NCBI RefSeq assembly: GCF_000802155.2
Contig: NZ_JQGJ02000005.1
Coordinates: 124,001 to 188,000 of the forward strand
DNA from: Pseudomonas frederiksbergensis
GTDB lineage: Bacteria > Pseudomonadota > Gammaproteobacteria > Pseudomonadales > Pseudomonadaceae
DNA: 64,000 nucleotides
Direction of reading: 5' to 3'
In this document: positions 14,007 through 23,127 of the stretch, in pieces
Numbering within the stretch: position 1 is the first letter of the stretch
Layout of the letters: the number at the start of each line of letters is the position of its first letter
Notes under the pieces: generated by a model
Told to the model about the DNA's origin: nothing
What the model saw: the letters and a program-made list of their open reading frames with translations, nothing else
Database searches by the model: none
Program-made: the position numbers and the translations under genes

Positions 14007-15221
14007 ATGGAAACCGGAAATGCATCAGTGATTGAAGCTGCGCAGCCACAGGCATCGAGCCCCGCCCTGACCGGCCGAGTCGTGGCGCTGCTCGCAGGCC
14101 TCGCGGCCATCGGCATGCTCTCCACCAATATCATCCTTCCGGCGTTCCCGGTCATCGGCGATGAGCTCGGCGTGACCGCCCGCGAACTGGGCCTGACGTT
14201 CTCCAGTTATTTCGTCACCTTTGCCCTGGGCCAGTTGGTGGTGGGGCCGTTGGCTGATCGTTATGGACGCCAGAAACTGGTGCTGGGCGGACTCTCGGTG
14301 TTCATCGTCGGCACCGTCATCGCAGGGCTCGCCACCACGCTCGATGTCATGATCGCCGGACGCATCGTCCAGGCATTGGGCGTGTGCGCGGCCTCGGTGC
14401 TGTCGCGCGCCATCGCACGGGATCTGTTCGAAGGCGAGACATTGGCCCGTGCCCTGTCGTTGACGATGGTCGCCACCGCCGCCGCGCCAGGTTTCTCACC
14501 CTTGGCGGGCAGCGTGCTATCCGTCACGCTTGGATGGCGCGCCATCTTCATCCTGGTGGGATTGGCCGCCGTTGTGCTGGCGTTCTTCTATGTCCGCGAT
14601 CTTGGAGAAACGCATCCCGCCGATCGCCGCGCGCCGCACTCCACCGGCAGCGTCGTGCGCGCCTACGCCAGGCTGGCGGTGGACAAGCGCTTTATTTTCC
14701 CCGCCCTGTCGATGAGCCTGTTGCTCAGCGGCCTGTTCGCCTCTTTCGCCGCCGCCCCGGCCATCCTCATGAAAGGCATCGGCCTGACGTCGGTGCAGGC
14801 CGGCCTGTATTTCGCATCCACGGTGTTCGTCGTGTTCGCCGCCGGCATGGCCGCACCGCGCCTGGCCCACCGCTTCGGCCCACGGCACGTTGCCCTGCTG
14901 GGGATCGCCTGCGCCATGGTTGGCGGGGGGCTGCTCATCGTCGGGCCGGCCTATCCAGGCCTCGGCTGGTATGCCGTTTCGATGGTGACATTCCTCTGGG
15001 GCATGGGGCTGGCGAACCCGTTGGGTACGGCGATCACCATGGGGCCTTTCGGCAAGGAGGCCGGGATGGCCTCGGCGCTGCTGGGTTTTCTCTCGATGGG
15101 TGCCGCAGCCTTGACGACCTGGCTAGCCTCGGTCTTGAGCTTTTCCCCCATCCTGACCGTGGGCGCGATCCAGGCGTTGACCTGCCTGGTCGCGCTGGTG
15201 CTGTTCTTCCTGCGCCGCTGA
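14007..15221 (+). CDS. Bcr/CflA-type MFS drug exporter
   Basis: The product has 404 aa with a 12-segment MFS fold. The motif-A loop between segments 2 and 3 reads GPLADRYGRQKLVLGG, and segment 4 has the Bcr/CflA-like AGRIVQALGVCAASVLSRA. GAGGG precedes the ATG. Relatives export drugs such as bicyclomycin, sulfonamides or florfenicol by proton antiport; the substrate here is unknown. The gene converges on the FabF-like/RND operon with only 7 bp between stop codons, so it belongs to the same efflux island but is transcribed separately. Confidence 0.9.
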   Translation: METGNASVIEAAQPQASSPALTGRVVALLAGLAAIGMLSTNIILPAFPVIGDELGVTARELGLTFSSYFVTFALGQLVVGPLADRYGRQKLVLGGLSVFIVGTVIAGLATTLDVMIAGRIVQALGVCAASVLSRAIARDLFEGETLARALSLTMVATAAAPGFSPLAGSVLSVTLGWRAIFILVGLAAVVLAFFYVRDLGETHPADRRAPHSTGSVVRAYARLAVDKRFIFPALSMSLLLSGLFASFAAAPAILMKGIGLTSVQAGLYFASTVFVVFAAGMAAPRLAHRFGPRHVALLGIACAMVGGGLLIVGPAYPGLGWYAVSMVTFLWGMGLANPLGTAITMGPFGKEAGMASALLGFLSMGAAALTTWLASVLSFSPILTVGAIQALTCLVALVLFFLRR

Positions 15222-15228
15222 TCCGCCG

Positions 15229-16515
15229 TCAGTCTTGCCAACGACGGAACAACACGCTGGCGTTGACGCCACCAAAACCGAACCCATTCGACAACGCATG
15301 GGTGATCGGCATCTGCCGCGCCTTCAGGCCGACCAGATCGAGCCCGTTGCCAGCCTCATCGGGATGATTGAGGTTCAGCGTCGGCGGCACGACCTGATCG
15401 CGCAGCGCCAGGACCGTAAAGATCGCTTCGATGCCGCCCGCCGCCCCCAGCAGGTGCCCGGTGGCGGATTTGGTGGAGGTGATCGCCACGCCGGAATCCG
15501 TACCGAATACTGCGCGAATCGCCGCCAACTCACCGGCATCGCCGACCTGGGTGGATGTCGCATGGGCGTTGATGTGTTGCACCTCGGCGGGGTTGATGCC
15601 CGCCTGGCGCAGAGCCTGCTCCATGGCACGGCGAGCGCCATTGCCGTCTTCCGGCCCTGCAGTCAGGTGATAGGCATCGGCGCTGGTGCCATATCCCACA
15701 AGCTCTGCCAACGGCTTGGCGCCGCGGGCCAGGGCGTGTTCCAGCGACTCGATCACCAGCAACCCGGCGCCTTCGGCCATGACGAAGCCGTCGCGACCCT
15801 GGTCGAACGGCCGCGAGGCCTCCTGTGGACGCTCGGCGAATCCCGTGGACAGCGCCCGCGCCGCGGCGAAACAACCCAGGGTCACGCGGTCGATCGCCGC
15901 CTCGGTCCCACCGCAGAGGGCAATGTCCGCCTCGCCACTCCTGATCAGCCGAGCCGCATCGCCAATGGCCTGTACGCCGGCGGCGCACGCGGTGACAGGC
16001 GCACCGAGCGGTCCCTTGAAACCATGCCGGATCGAGACCTGCCCGGCCGCCATGTTGGCCAGGAAAGCCGGCGCGGTAAACGGCGACAATCGACGCGGGC
16101 CGCGTGCATCGGTGGTGCGCACCGCATCGGCAATCGTGGCAAAACCACCCACGCCCGAGGAGATGATCGTCGCGGTCCGCTCCTGATCGACGGCTTCGAC
16201 AGGATGCCAGCCAGCCTGCTCGAGCGCTTCGTGGGCCGCCACCAGGGCGAACTCGATGAAACGGTCCATCTTCTTGCGATCCTTGGGCGCGATAAGGCGC
16301 TCCGGGTCGTAACCGGCGATGCCATCCTCCTCCAGGGTCGGCACCTGCCCGCCCACGGCAACCCCAGTGCCGTCGGTCACGTCGGCGGACAGGTTGCGAA
16401 TGCCGGAGTGCCCGGCCAACAAGCGCTTCCAGACCTCTTCCACCGCGCACCCCAACGGTCCTACCATGCCAACGCCGGTGACGACGATTCGTTTTTGACC
16501 TTCGCGATTTTTCAT
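15229..16515 (-). CDS. FabF-like beta-ketoacyl-ACP synthase coupled to an RND pump operon
   Basis: The product has 428 aa, full length for KAS II. The thiolase-fold catalytic triad is intact: Cys177 (VTACAAG), His318 (NAHATST) and His354 (TGHLLGAAG), plus a Gly-rich FGGVNAS near the C-terminus. It would extend acyl-ACP with malonyl-ACP in fatty-acid synthesis. It is not in a fab cluster: its ATG overlaps the stop of the RND pump (ATGA), so it is made together with the efflux system. Possible roles are a spare, inhibitor-insensitive FabF protecting against an antibiotic that hits KAS II, or a membrane-lipid adjustment when the pump is on. The enzyme class is sure; the biological role is inference. 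Confidence 0.92.
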   Translation of the reverse strand: MKNREGQKRIVVTGVGMVGPLGCAVEEVWKRLLAGHSGIRNLSADVTDGTGVAVGGQVPTLEEDGIAGYDPERLIAPKDRKKMDRFIEFALVAAHEALEQAGWHPVEAVDQERTATIISSGVGGFATIADAVRTTDARGPRRLSPFTAPAFLANMAAGQVSIRHGFKGPLGAPVTACAAGVQAIGDAARLIRSGEADIALCGGTEAAIDRVTLGCFAAARALSTGFAERPQEASRPFDQGRDGFVMAEGAGLLVIESLEHALARGAKPLAELVGYGTSADAYHLTAGPEDGNGARRAMEQALRQAGINPAEVQHINAHATSTQVGDAGELAAIRAVFGTDSGVAITSTKSATGHLLGAAGGIEAIFTVLALRDQVVPPTLNLNHPDEAGNGLDLVGLKARQMPITHALSNGFGFGGVNASVLFRRWQD

Positions 16516-19500
16516 GAAGCCCTCTTCGTATCAGGACGGATCTTGAACCAGATGGAATACATCGCCGGCAGGCACACCAGCGTCATGATGGTGCCGACGA
16601 ACGTGCCGCCGATCAGCGTGTAGGCCAGCGTGCCCCAGAACACCGAGTGCGTCAGGGGAATGAATGCCAGGATCGCCGCCAGCGCCGTGAGCAGCACCGG
16701 GCGGGCCCGTTGCACCGTGGCTTCGATCACCGCGTGGAACGGGTCGAGACCTTCGTTGGCGTTGTGATGGATTTGCCCGATCAGGATCAGCGTATTGCGC
16801 ATCAGGATCCCAGACAGCGCGATCAGGCCGACCAGCGCGTTGATGCCGAATGGCTGGTTGAAGATCAGCAGCGTCGGCACTACTCCGATCAGGCCCAGCG
16901 GTGCCGTCAAGAACACCATGATCATCGCCGAGATCGAACGGACTTGAAGGATGATGATCAGCAACGTCATGGCGACCATGATTGGCACCAGCGGCACGAT
17001 GGCCTTGCCGGCCTTGCCCGATTCCTCGATGGCGCCGGCCTGCTCGATCCGGTAGCCGGCGGGCAGCGTGTCGATGACCGGTTGCAACTGCTTGATGATC
17101 GCGGTCGAAACGTCCGGTGGTTGCAAGCCTTCCGCGATGTCGCCGCGCACGGTCATGGTCGGCGTGCGATCACGACGCCGCAGGATCGGATCTTCCATGC
17201 GCACATCGACTTCGCCCACCTGGGACAGTGGTATACGCTGGCCCGTTGCGCCGACCAGGGTGAAGCCTTCGATCCTGGCCGGATCCAGACGGATGTCCCC
17301 GGCAGCGCGGCCCACCACCTGCACCGAACGGATGTCCTCGCGGACCGCCGTGATCGGCACACCGCTGAGCAGGAATTGCAGCTGCTGGGCGACCGCGTTG
17401 GACGTCAGCCCCACGGCCTGCAAGCGGTCCTGGTCGAGGTTGAAGTGCAGGGTCGGCACCAGCGGCCCCCAATCGATGTTGACGGTCCGCATCAGCGGGC
17501 TCGCCTGCATGATGCCCTGGACCTGACTGGCGATCTCGCGCAGTTTCGCCGCATCAGGCCCCATCACCCGATAAGCCACGGGGAACGGTGAATACGGGCC
17601 AAACACCAGTTGCGTCACCCGCACCCGCGCCTCTGGGGCGAGCCCTTCGGCGAGCGCTTCGCGAAGGCGGAACTTGAGGGCTTCGCGCGCTTGCTGGCTG
17701 TCCGTCAGCACGACAATTTTCGCAAAAGACGGATCGGGCAGCTCCGGCGCCATTGCCAGGTAGAAACGCGGCGCGCCTTGGCCGATGTAGGCGGTGACGA
17801 TCCGCGCCTCCTCTTGCTGTTGCAGCCAGGCTTCGACCTTGGCGGTGGTGGCGCTGGTCTGCTCGATGGAGGTGCCGTACGGCATCTGCACTTCCACCAG
17901 CACCTCGGGCCGGTCCGAGGTCGGGAAAAACTGTTTCTTGACCAGGCTCATGCCAAGGATCGCCACCACGAATGTCGCGATCACTGTACCGGCCACCCAC
18001 CATTTGCGCGCAATGACCTGCGTCAGCACCTGGCGGAAGCGGTTGTAATGGCGGGTGTTGTAGATGGCTGCGTGGCCGCCTTCGACCTGCTTGATATCGG
18101 GCAACAGTTTCACGCCCAGGTACGGTGTGAAGGCCACCGCGACCACCCAGGAAGCGATCAGGGCGATGCCGACGATCCAGAACATGTTGCTGGTGTACTC
18201 GCCAGCGGTCGATTGCGCGAAACCGTTTGGCATGAAGCCGATGGCGGTCACCAGCGTACCGGAGAGCATCGGCGCGGCCGTGTGGCTCCAGGCATACGCG
18301 GAGGCTTTGATGCGGTCGTAGCCCTCCTCCATTTTCACGACCATCATTTCGATGGCGATGATCGCGTCGTCTACCAGCAACCCGAGCGCGAGGATCAGCG
18401 AACCGAGGGTGATGCGGTCGAAATTCTTGCCGGTGGCGGCCATGACCACGAACACCACGGCCAACGTCAATGGCACGGCCGCCGCGACAACGACGCCGAC
18501 GCGCCAACCCATGCTGAGGAAACAGACAACCATCACCACCAGCAGCGCGACGAAGAACTTGACCATGAACTCACCGACCGCCGAGTCGATGTTCACCGAT
18601 TGATCGGTGACTTTGGTCAGCGTCATGCCAAGGGGCATGTCCTGGTTGATCTTGCCGATCTGCGCGTCCAGCGCCTTGCCCAGGTCCAGGCCGTTCCAGC
18701 CCTCGCGCATGATGACGCCCAACAACAGTGCCTCTTCACCGCCGTTGCGCACCCTGAACGTGGCCGGATCTTCGTAGCCGCGCTCGACGGTCGCCACGTC
18801 CGATAATTTCAACGAACGCCCCTGCACGACCACCGGCGTGTCACGAATCTTCTGCAGTTTGTCGAAGGCGCCATCCAGGCGCAGGAACACCTGTGGCCCT
18901 ACGGTTTCGATGGAGCCGGCGGGCGTGAGCATGTTCTGGCTGTTGAGGGCGGCAAAAATATCCTGGGGCAACACGCCCAGGGTCGCCAAGCGCTCATGGG
19001 AAAACGAGACGAAGATCCGTTCGGCCTGCTCGCCGATGATATTGACCTTCTTCACGCCCGGCACATGCAGCAGTTGCTGGCGCAGCGCCTCGGCATCGCG
19101 GACTAACAGTCGTTGCGGCTCGCCCTTGGCTTTCAGGGCGAACAAGGCAAAGGTCACATCGGAGAACTCATCGTTGACCATCGGCCCGATAACCCCGGCC
19201 GGTAGCTTGATCGCCTCGTCAGCGAGTTTCTTGCGTGCCTGGTAGAACTCTTCCTGCACTTGCGACGGCGGCGTGCGATCGACCAGCGACACCATCGTGA
19301 ACGCAAGGCCGGGACGGGTATAGGTTTCGGTGCGGTCGTACCACTTCAGCTCCTGCAGGCGTTTTTCCAGCGGTTCGGCGACTTGATCCTGCATTTCCTG
19401 GGCTGTCGCGCCTGGCCAGGCCGTGATGACTGTCAGTTGCTTGACCGTGAACGGCGGATCTTCCGCGCGGCCCAGTTGGAAAAACGCCAGGACGCCCGCC

Positions 19501-19574
19501 ACGGCGATCAGCAACAGCAGGAATACCGTGATGGAACGCTCGCGGACGGCGAGCGCCGAAAGGTTGAAGCTCAT
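16512..19574 (-). CDS. RND multidrug efflux pump, inner-membrane subunit
   Basis: The product has 1020 aa with the RND layout: a segment near residue 15, a large periplasmic loop, segments 2-6 (about 335-490), a second loop, and segments 8-12. The proton-relay Asp pair is present in LGLLVDDAIIA. The usual GLSAKNAIL segment-10 sequence is replaced by LSGILMRNTLILIGQ, as in the MexK/TriC-like branch rather than MexB. The ATG overlaps the stop of the adaptor, and the stop overlaps the FabF-like start, giving three coupled genes. It works with the adjacent adaptor and the divergent outer-membrane factor. Substrates are unknown. Expression is probably controlled by the nearby TetR protein. Confidence 0.94.
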   Translation of the reverse strand: MSFNLSALAVRERSITVFLLLLIAVAGVLAFFQLGRAEDPPFTVKQLTVITAWPGATAQEMQDQVAEPLEKRLQELKWYDRTETYTRPGLAFTMVSLVDRTPPSQVQEEFYQARKKLADEAIKLPAGVIGPMVNDEFSDVTFALFALKAKGEPQRLLVRDAEALRQQLLHVPGVKKVNIIGEQAERIFVSFSHERLATLGVLPQDIFAALNSQNMLTPAGSIETVGPQVFLRLDGAFDKLQKIRDTPVVVQGRSLKLSDVATVERGYEDPATFRVRNGGEEALLLGVIMREGWNGLDLGKALDAQIGKINQDMPLGMTLTKVTDQSVNIDSAVGEFMVKFFVALLVVMVVCFLSMGWRVGVVVAAAVPLTLAVVFVVMAATGKNFDRITLGSLILALGLLVDDAIIAIEMMVVKMEEGYDRIKASAYAWSHTAAPMLSGTLVTAIGFMPNGFAQSTAGEYTSNMFWIVGIALIASWVVAVAFTPYLGVKLLPDIKQVEGGHAAIYNTRHYNRFRQVLTQVIARKWWVAGTVIATFVVAILGMSLVKKQFFPTSDRPEVLVEVQMPYGTSIEQTSATTAKVEAWLQQQEEARIVTAYIGQGAPRFYLAMAPELPDPSFAKIVVLTDSQQAREALKFRLREALAEGLAPEARVRVTQLVFGPYSPFPVAYRVMGPDAAKLREIASQVQGIMQASPLMRTVNIDWGPLVPTLHFNLDQDRLQAVGLTSNAVAQQLQFLLSGVPITAVREDIRSVQVVGRAAGDIRLDPARIEGFTLVGATGQRIPLSQVGEVDVRMEDPILRRRDRTPTMTVRGDIAEGLQPPDVSTAIIKQLQPVIDTLPAGYRIEQAGAIEESGKAGKAIVPLVPIMVAMTLLIIILQVRSISAMIMVFLTAPLGLIGVVPTLLIFNQPFGINALVGLIALSGILMRNTLILIGQIHHNANEGLDPFHAVIEATVQRARPVLLTALAAILAFIPLTHSVFWGTLAYTLIGGTFVGTIMTLVCLPAMYSIWFKIRPDTKRAS

Positions 19575-20680
19575 GGGCGATTCCCCGCAACCTTCGTGTC
19601 TATCGGTTGACCCAGCCTCACCGCCTCCCCTTCGCGCAGCAGATGGGCACCCAGCGCAACAATCTGCTCGCCTCTTTTCAGCTCACCCGAGACCTGCGCG
19701 GCATCATCGCTCAAGCCGAGCACCTGGACGGGACGCCAGGTGACTGTCGCCGGTTCCCCGGTGATCAACCAGACACCGCTGCCCTTGCCCGCGTCGTACA
19801 GGGCCGCGATCGGCACTTGCAGCGCCTGTTCCGAGCGAGTGCCCGCGGCGATCCGAAGCGTGACGGTAGAACCCAGCGGCGCGTTGGCGAGCGCGCCTTC
19901 CAACACATACCGAGCCTCGAAGGTGCGCGTCACACGATCAGCGGAATCCGACAGCAGCCGCAGCTTCGCAGTGACGGCCTCGCTGGTCTTGCCGTAGAGC
20001 GTCGCCTGGGCAACGGAGCCTGCCGTCGGCCGCAGGGTCTCGGGCAGTTGCACCACGGCTTCGCGCTGGCCAGCCCGCGCCAGCCGCACCACGATCTGTC
20101 CCGGGGCGACGACCTGTCCAGGCTCGGCCAGTGTCTCCATTGCCACGCCATCGGCGTCGGCCAGCAGTGCGGCATACCCGGAGGCATTGCGGGCGACGTC
20201 CGCTTGCGCCTGGGCCGCGCTGAGCTGCGCCCTGGCGGTATCGGCCGCAGCCTTGATCTGGTCGTAGCCCGAGGCTGAGATGGCGCCGGCTTCGACGAGG
20301 TCCCGGTAACGCACCTCGTCATCGGCGGTCTGCTTCGCCCTGGCCCGAGCGGCGGCAACCGCTTCCTGTTGCGCTCGCGCTTGCAGGCCCAGGTCGACGG
20401 GGTCCAGGCGCATCAGCGGCTGACCCCGCTTGACGGTCTGGCCGGTATCGACCAGTCGTTCCAGTATCTTGCCCGACACTCGGAAGCCCAGGTCACTCTG
20501 GACCCTCGCCGTGACCACGCCGGTAAACGAGCGCGACTGGTCGGGCGAACCCAGTACCTGCGCAACCCTCACCAAGGGCGCAAGCGTGCGCGGATCTTTC
20601 TCGGTGGATGACTCGCCACACGCCGTCAGGACGAGAGGCAACAGGCAAGCGGCAAGGGTGACAGGTCGACGCCGGAGCAT
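19571..20680 (-). CDS. RND periplasmic adaptor lipoprotein (membrane fusion protein)
   Basis: The product has 369 aa from the ATG at 20680, preceded by AAAGGGA; an upstream in-frame start would add 44 residues that lack adaptor features. A lipoprotein signal ends in LTAC with Cys21. A biotinyl-lipoyl half (GFRVSGKILERLVDTGQTVK), an alpha-helical hairpin rich in Ala/Gln (about 100-170) and a beta-barrel follow, the order typical of MexA/MexJ/TriA proteins. It bridges the RND pump and the outer-membrane factor. It heads the adaptor-pump-FabF operon. The -35 TTGACA (20740-20745 on the opposite strand) lies inside a GTGAC-N14-GTCAC operator. Confidence 0.93.
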   Translation of the reverse strand: MLRRRPVTLAACLLPLVLTACGESSTEKDPRTLAPLVRVAQVLGSPDQSRSFTGVVTARVQSDLGFRVSGKILERLVDTGQTVKRGQPLMRLDPVDLGLQARAQQEAVAAARARAKQTADDEVRYRDLVEAGAISASGYDQIKAAADTARAQLSAAQAQADVARNASGYAALLADADGVAMETLAEPGQVVAPGQIVVRLARAGQREAVVQLPETLRPTAGSVAQATLYGKTSEAVTAKLRLLSDSADRVTRTFEARYVLEGALANAPLGSTVTLRIAAGTRSEQALQVPIAALYDAGKGSGVWLITGEPATVTWRPVQVLGLSDDAAQVSGELKRGEQIVALGAHLLREGEAVRLGQPIDTKVAGNRP

Positions 20681-20728
20681 AAGGTCCCTTTCTTGAGCGG
20701 ACAGGATGGAAAGCGCATTCTCATTCCA

Positions 20729-20752
20729 GTGACTAATTCTGTCAATCGTCAC
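20729..20752. promoter_or_regulatory. TetR-type operator 1 (GTGAC-N14-GTCAC), adaptor promoter
   Basis: The arms GTGAC (20729-20733) and GTCAC (20748-20752) are perfect inverted repeats 14 bp apart. The site covers a minus-strand -35 TTGACA whose -10-like GAGAAT (20717-20722) is 17 bp away, so binding would block the adaptor-pump-FabF promoter. Confidence 0.7.
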
Positions 20753-20840
20753 AACCCAGTCACACTCTCGTCGGCGCTTGCGATCCCGGCAGGCTTGGAA
20801 AAAAGCTTTCACTTCAAGGCTGGACGCGAATTGACAGGAT

Positions 20841-20864
20841 GTGACTGTATAGTGATATGGTCAC
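20841..20864. promoter_or_regulatory. TetR-type operator 2 (GTGAC-N14-GTCAC), outer-membrane factor promoter
   Basis: The same 24-bp architecture lies 28 bp upstream of the outer-membrane factor ATG, immediately after TTGACA (20831-20836). Its arms match operator 1 exactly, while the spacer differs. Confidence 0.7.
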
Positions 20865-20892
20865 CCTCTGCACAGCCCCAAGGAATTGTTCC

Positions 20893-22353
20893 ATGCCACC
20901 CCTTCGTCCCCTGGCTTTTCTCCTAGGCACCAGCTTGATGGCAGGTTGTGCAGTCGGTCCGGATTACCATCGTCCCTCCGCCCCGCTTTCGAGTCGTTAC
21001 GTCGGTCAGCCTTCGGTCGAACAAAGGTCCGCCAGCGCCCAAGCCGACTTGGTCCGTTGGTGGGAAGCATTTGGTGATCCAACCCTCACCGCGTTTATCA
21101 CCAAGGCCCTCGAGCAGAACCTGGACCTGGCGCAGGCATCGGCACGTGTCACCCAAGCCCGAGCGGGCCTGGGTGCCGCGAATGCCGCTTTGCTGCCCTC
21201 GGGAAACATCAACGGCCAGGCGGCACGCGCCTATCAATCGGTCGAGACCCCGCTCGGCCAGGTGCTGGATTCGACACCCGGCTATGACCGCTACGGAAAC
21301 CTGTACGAACTCAACCTCGGCGCCAGTTGGGAAATAGACGCGTTCGGCGGCCTACGACGCGGACGCGAAGCGGCGATGGCCGAATACCAGGCGTCAGAAG
21401 CCGGTGTCGTCGCCACGCGACTGGCCGTCGCCGCTCAAGTCGCGGATATCTACATTGCCGCCCGCGGCCTGCAGGCGCGGCTGGATATCGCAAAGCGCCA
21501 GGTCATCACGCAGCAGGACTTGCTGGAAAAAGTCCGGCTGCTCTACAGCAAAGGCCTGGCCGCCAATTACCAAGTCCACCAGACCGAGGGGCAATTGTCA
21601 CAGGTGCAGGCCACCGTGCCGGTGCTGCAGACTGGCCTGGACGCCGCGATGAATGCGCTGGATGTCATGCTTGGCACGCCGCCCGGCACTCATCGGTCAC
21701 AACTGGCAGAGCAGCGCGCTATTCCCCTGGCTCCGCAAATAACCACAACCGGAACGCCGGCGGACCTGCTACGCCGCCGGCCAGACCTGATCATCGCTGA
21801 ACGACGCTTGGCGGCGTCCAATGCGCGCATCGGCGAAGCCGTCGCCGAGTACTACCCGAAATTTTCCCTCAGCGCCTTGCTTGGCAGCGCCACGGCGGTA
21901 TCCGGCGGCAATCTCTTGAGCGGCGGCGCGAGCCAATCGGCGGGTGTGCTGGGGCTGCGCTGGAGGCTCTTCGATTTCGGCCGCATCAACGCCCAGATCG
22001 ACCAGGCCAAGGGCCAGGAAGCCGAAGCGCTGGCCGCTTATCGCCAGTCCGTGCTGCGCGCCACCGAAGACGTCGAAAATGCGTTTAGCGCCCTGGTCAA
22101 TCGAGAAGCCCAGGCGACCATCCTCGCCGAGGGCGAAACCTCGCTGACGCAAGCCCGCCGATCCTCCTTCATCGCCTACCAGAAAGGCACCGCCAGCCTG
22201 ATCGACGTGCTCAATGCGGACGAGACATTGCTGCAAGCGTCCGATGCCCGAGCGCAAGCGCGAACCGAATCGGCCCGGGCAGCGGTCGCGGCATTTCGGG
22301 CGCTTGGCGGTGGGTGGCAAGCACCTGAAGATGGCCCTGTAGCGACAAGGTGA
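20893..22353 (+). CDS. Outer-membrane efflux factor (OprM/NodT family lipoprotein)
   Basis: The product has 486 aa from the ATG at 20893, chosen because AAGGA lies 8 nt upstream; the frame is open 36 bp further but without a signal. The lipobox is LMAGC (Cys19), followed by AVGPDYHRP, a hallmark of OprM-like proteins. Two repeats of the outer-membrane efflux domain follow, with LRRRPDLIIAERRLAASNARIG in the middle. It forms the trimeric exit duct of a tripartite pump. It is transcribed divergently from the adaptor-pump operon of which it must be the partner, and could also serve the second RND pair at 29-33 kb, which lacks its own duct. Confidence 0.93.
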   Translation: MPPLRPLAFLLGTSLMAGCAVGPDYHRPSAPLSSRYVGQPSVEQRSASAQADLVRWWEAFGDPTLTAFITKALEQNLDLAQASARVTQARAGLGAANAALLPSGNINGQAARAYQSVETPLGQVLDSTPGYDRYGNLYELNLGASWEIDAFGGLRRGREAAMAEYQASEAGVVATRLAVAAQVADIYIAARGLQARLDIAKRQVITQQDLLEKVRLLYSKGLAANYQVHQTEGQLSQVQATVPVLQTGLDAAMNALDVMLGTPPGTHRSQLAEQRAIPLAPQITTTGTPADLLRRRPDLIIAERRLAASNARIGEAVAEYYPKFSLSALLGSATAVSGGNLLSGGASQSAGVLGLRWRLFDFGRINAQIDQAKGQEAEALAAYRQSVLRATEDVENAFSALVNREAQATILAEGETSLTQARRSSFIAYQKGTASLIDVLNADETLLQASDARAQARTESARAAVAAFRALGGGWQAPEDGPVATR

Positions 22354-22373
22354 ACGTTTAAGAGAATAGTCAC
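22350..22373. promoter_or_regulatory. Degenerate fourth copy of the TetR-type operator
   Basis: GTGAA-N14-GTCAC has the same spacing with one mismatch in the left arm. It overlaps the stop codon of the outer-membrane factor and lies 34 bp past the 3' end of the TetR gene. No promoter is apparent here, so it may be fortuitous or an auxiliary looping site. Confidence 0.3.
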
Positions 22374-22406
22374 CAATCAACGACCGGAGGTGCCCTCCAG
22401 CCGAGC

Positions 22407-23027
22407 TCAGGGCATCAGGCTACGCAGAATGAGATTGGACGTGAGCGTGGGGGCTTCCTCGACGAAGTCGAGGTTGTATTGCAGCAGCAACGGGTTGACG
22501 AACGGCCGCAAGGCCAGGTGAATGGCCTCCACCGTTTCGTCCAGCGGCGTGCGTCGTTCAAACTCGCCGAGCTCACGCCCCTCGCGCACGATCTGCAACA
22601 CGAAACCCTTGATCCGTTCGTTGTACACCTGGGAACTGGGCCAGCGCTCCGACGCCGAAAATGCGGCGATGTCGTAGAGCTTGCGGTCGTTGAAGAACAG
22701 GTCCACACCCGTGACCACCAGCGTCTTGACCAGCCTGCGCAAGCGCTCCGTCGCCGAGAGCCCCTCCACATTGATCGCCTCTTCCACGGCCTGGACGATC
22801 GTCGACAGGCAATTGGAGCAGATGGCTTCGCCGATGGCCTGCTTGGAATCGAAGAACTTGTAGATGTACGCCTTGGAGAAACCGATGGCCTTGGCCAAGT
22901 CGGAAACCGTGGTCTTGCCAAAGCCGTACTGGCTGAAATGTTCATGGGCAGCCGCGATGATCTGGTCACGAATTTCGTGATCGACGGGTCCACGGACGCT
23001 GGGGGATGCAATGGATGGCTGGTTCAT
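22407..23027 (-). CDS. TetR-family transcriptional repressor of the RND/FabF system
   Basis: The product has 206 aa. The N-terminal helix-turn-helix spans about residues 20-65 (IIAAAHEHFSQYGFGKTTV, then AIGFSKAYIYKFFDSKQAI), which is classical TetR. The C-terminal ligand domain has no recognisable specificity. The gene lies 53 bp past the outer-membrane factor in convergent orientation. A 24-bp site with the same spacing and almost the same arms as those in front of the efflux genes lies 38 bp upstream of its own start. This supports repression of both efflux units and autoregulation. The inducer is unknown and may be a pump substrate. Confidence 0.92.
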   Translation of the reverse strand: MNQPSIASPSVRGPVDHEIRDQIIAAAHEHFSQYGFGKTTVSDLAKAIGFSKAYIYKFFDSKQAIGEAICSNCLSTIVQAVEEAINVEGLSATERLRRLVKTLVVTGVDLFFNDRKLYDIAAFSASERWPSSQVYNERIKGFVLQIVREGRELGEFERRTPLDETVEAIHLALRPFVNPLLLQYNLDFVEEAPTLTSNLILRSLMP

Positions 23028-23065
23028 GGGGGCAGCTTACGCACCCCAAGGAAGGTTGACAACTT

Positions 23066-23089
23066 ATGACCAATCCAAGATTAAGTCAC
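23066..23089. promoter_or_regulatory. TetR-type operator 3 (ATGAC-N14-GTCAC), TetR autoregulation
   Basis: This site has the same 24-bp geometry as operators 1 and 2, with one base different in the left arm. It is 38 bp upstream of the TetR start, in the 100-bp gap before the next gene. Confidence 0.65.
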
Positions 23090-23127
23090 AAGATAGTCAA
23101 TAGCGCTTCGATAACCAGCCATGGCCA

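Noticed and set aside
20680-20812. Longer adaptor protein starting at 20812
   Set aside because: The extra 44 residues are basic and lack a signal, while the ATG at 20680 has a good ribosome site and starts a lipoprotein signal peptide; the longer frame would also run across operator 1.
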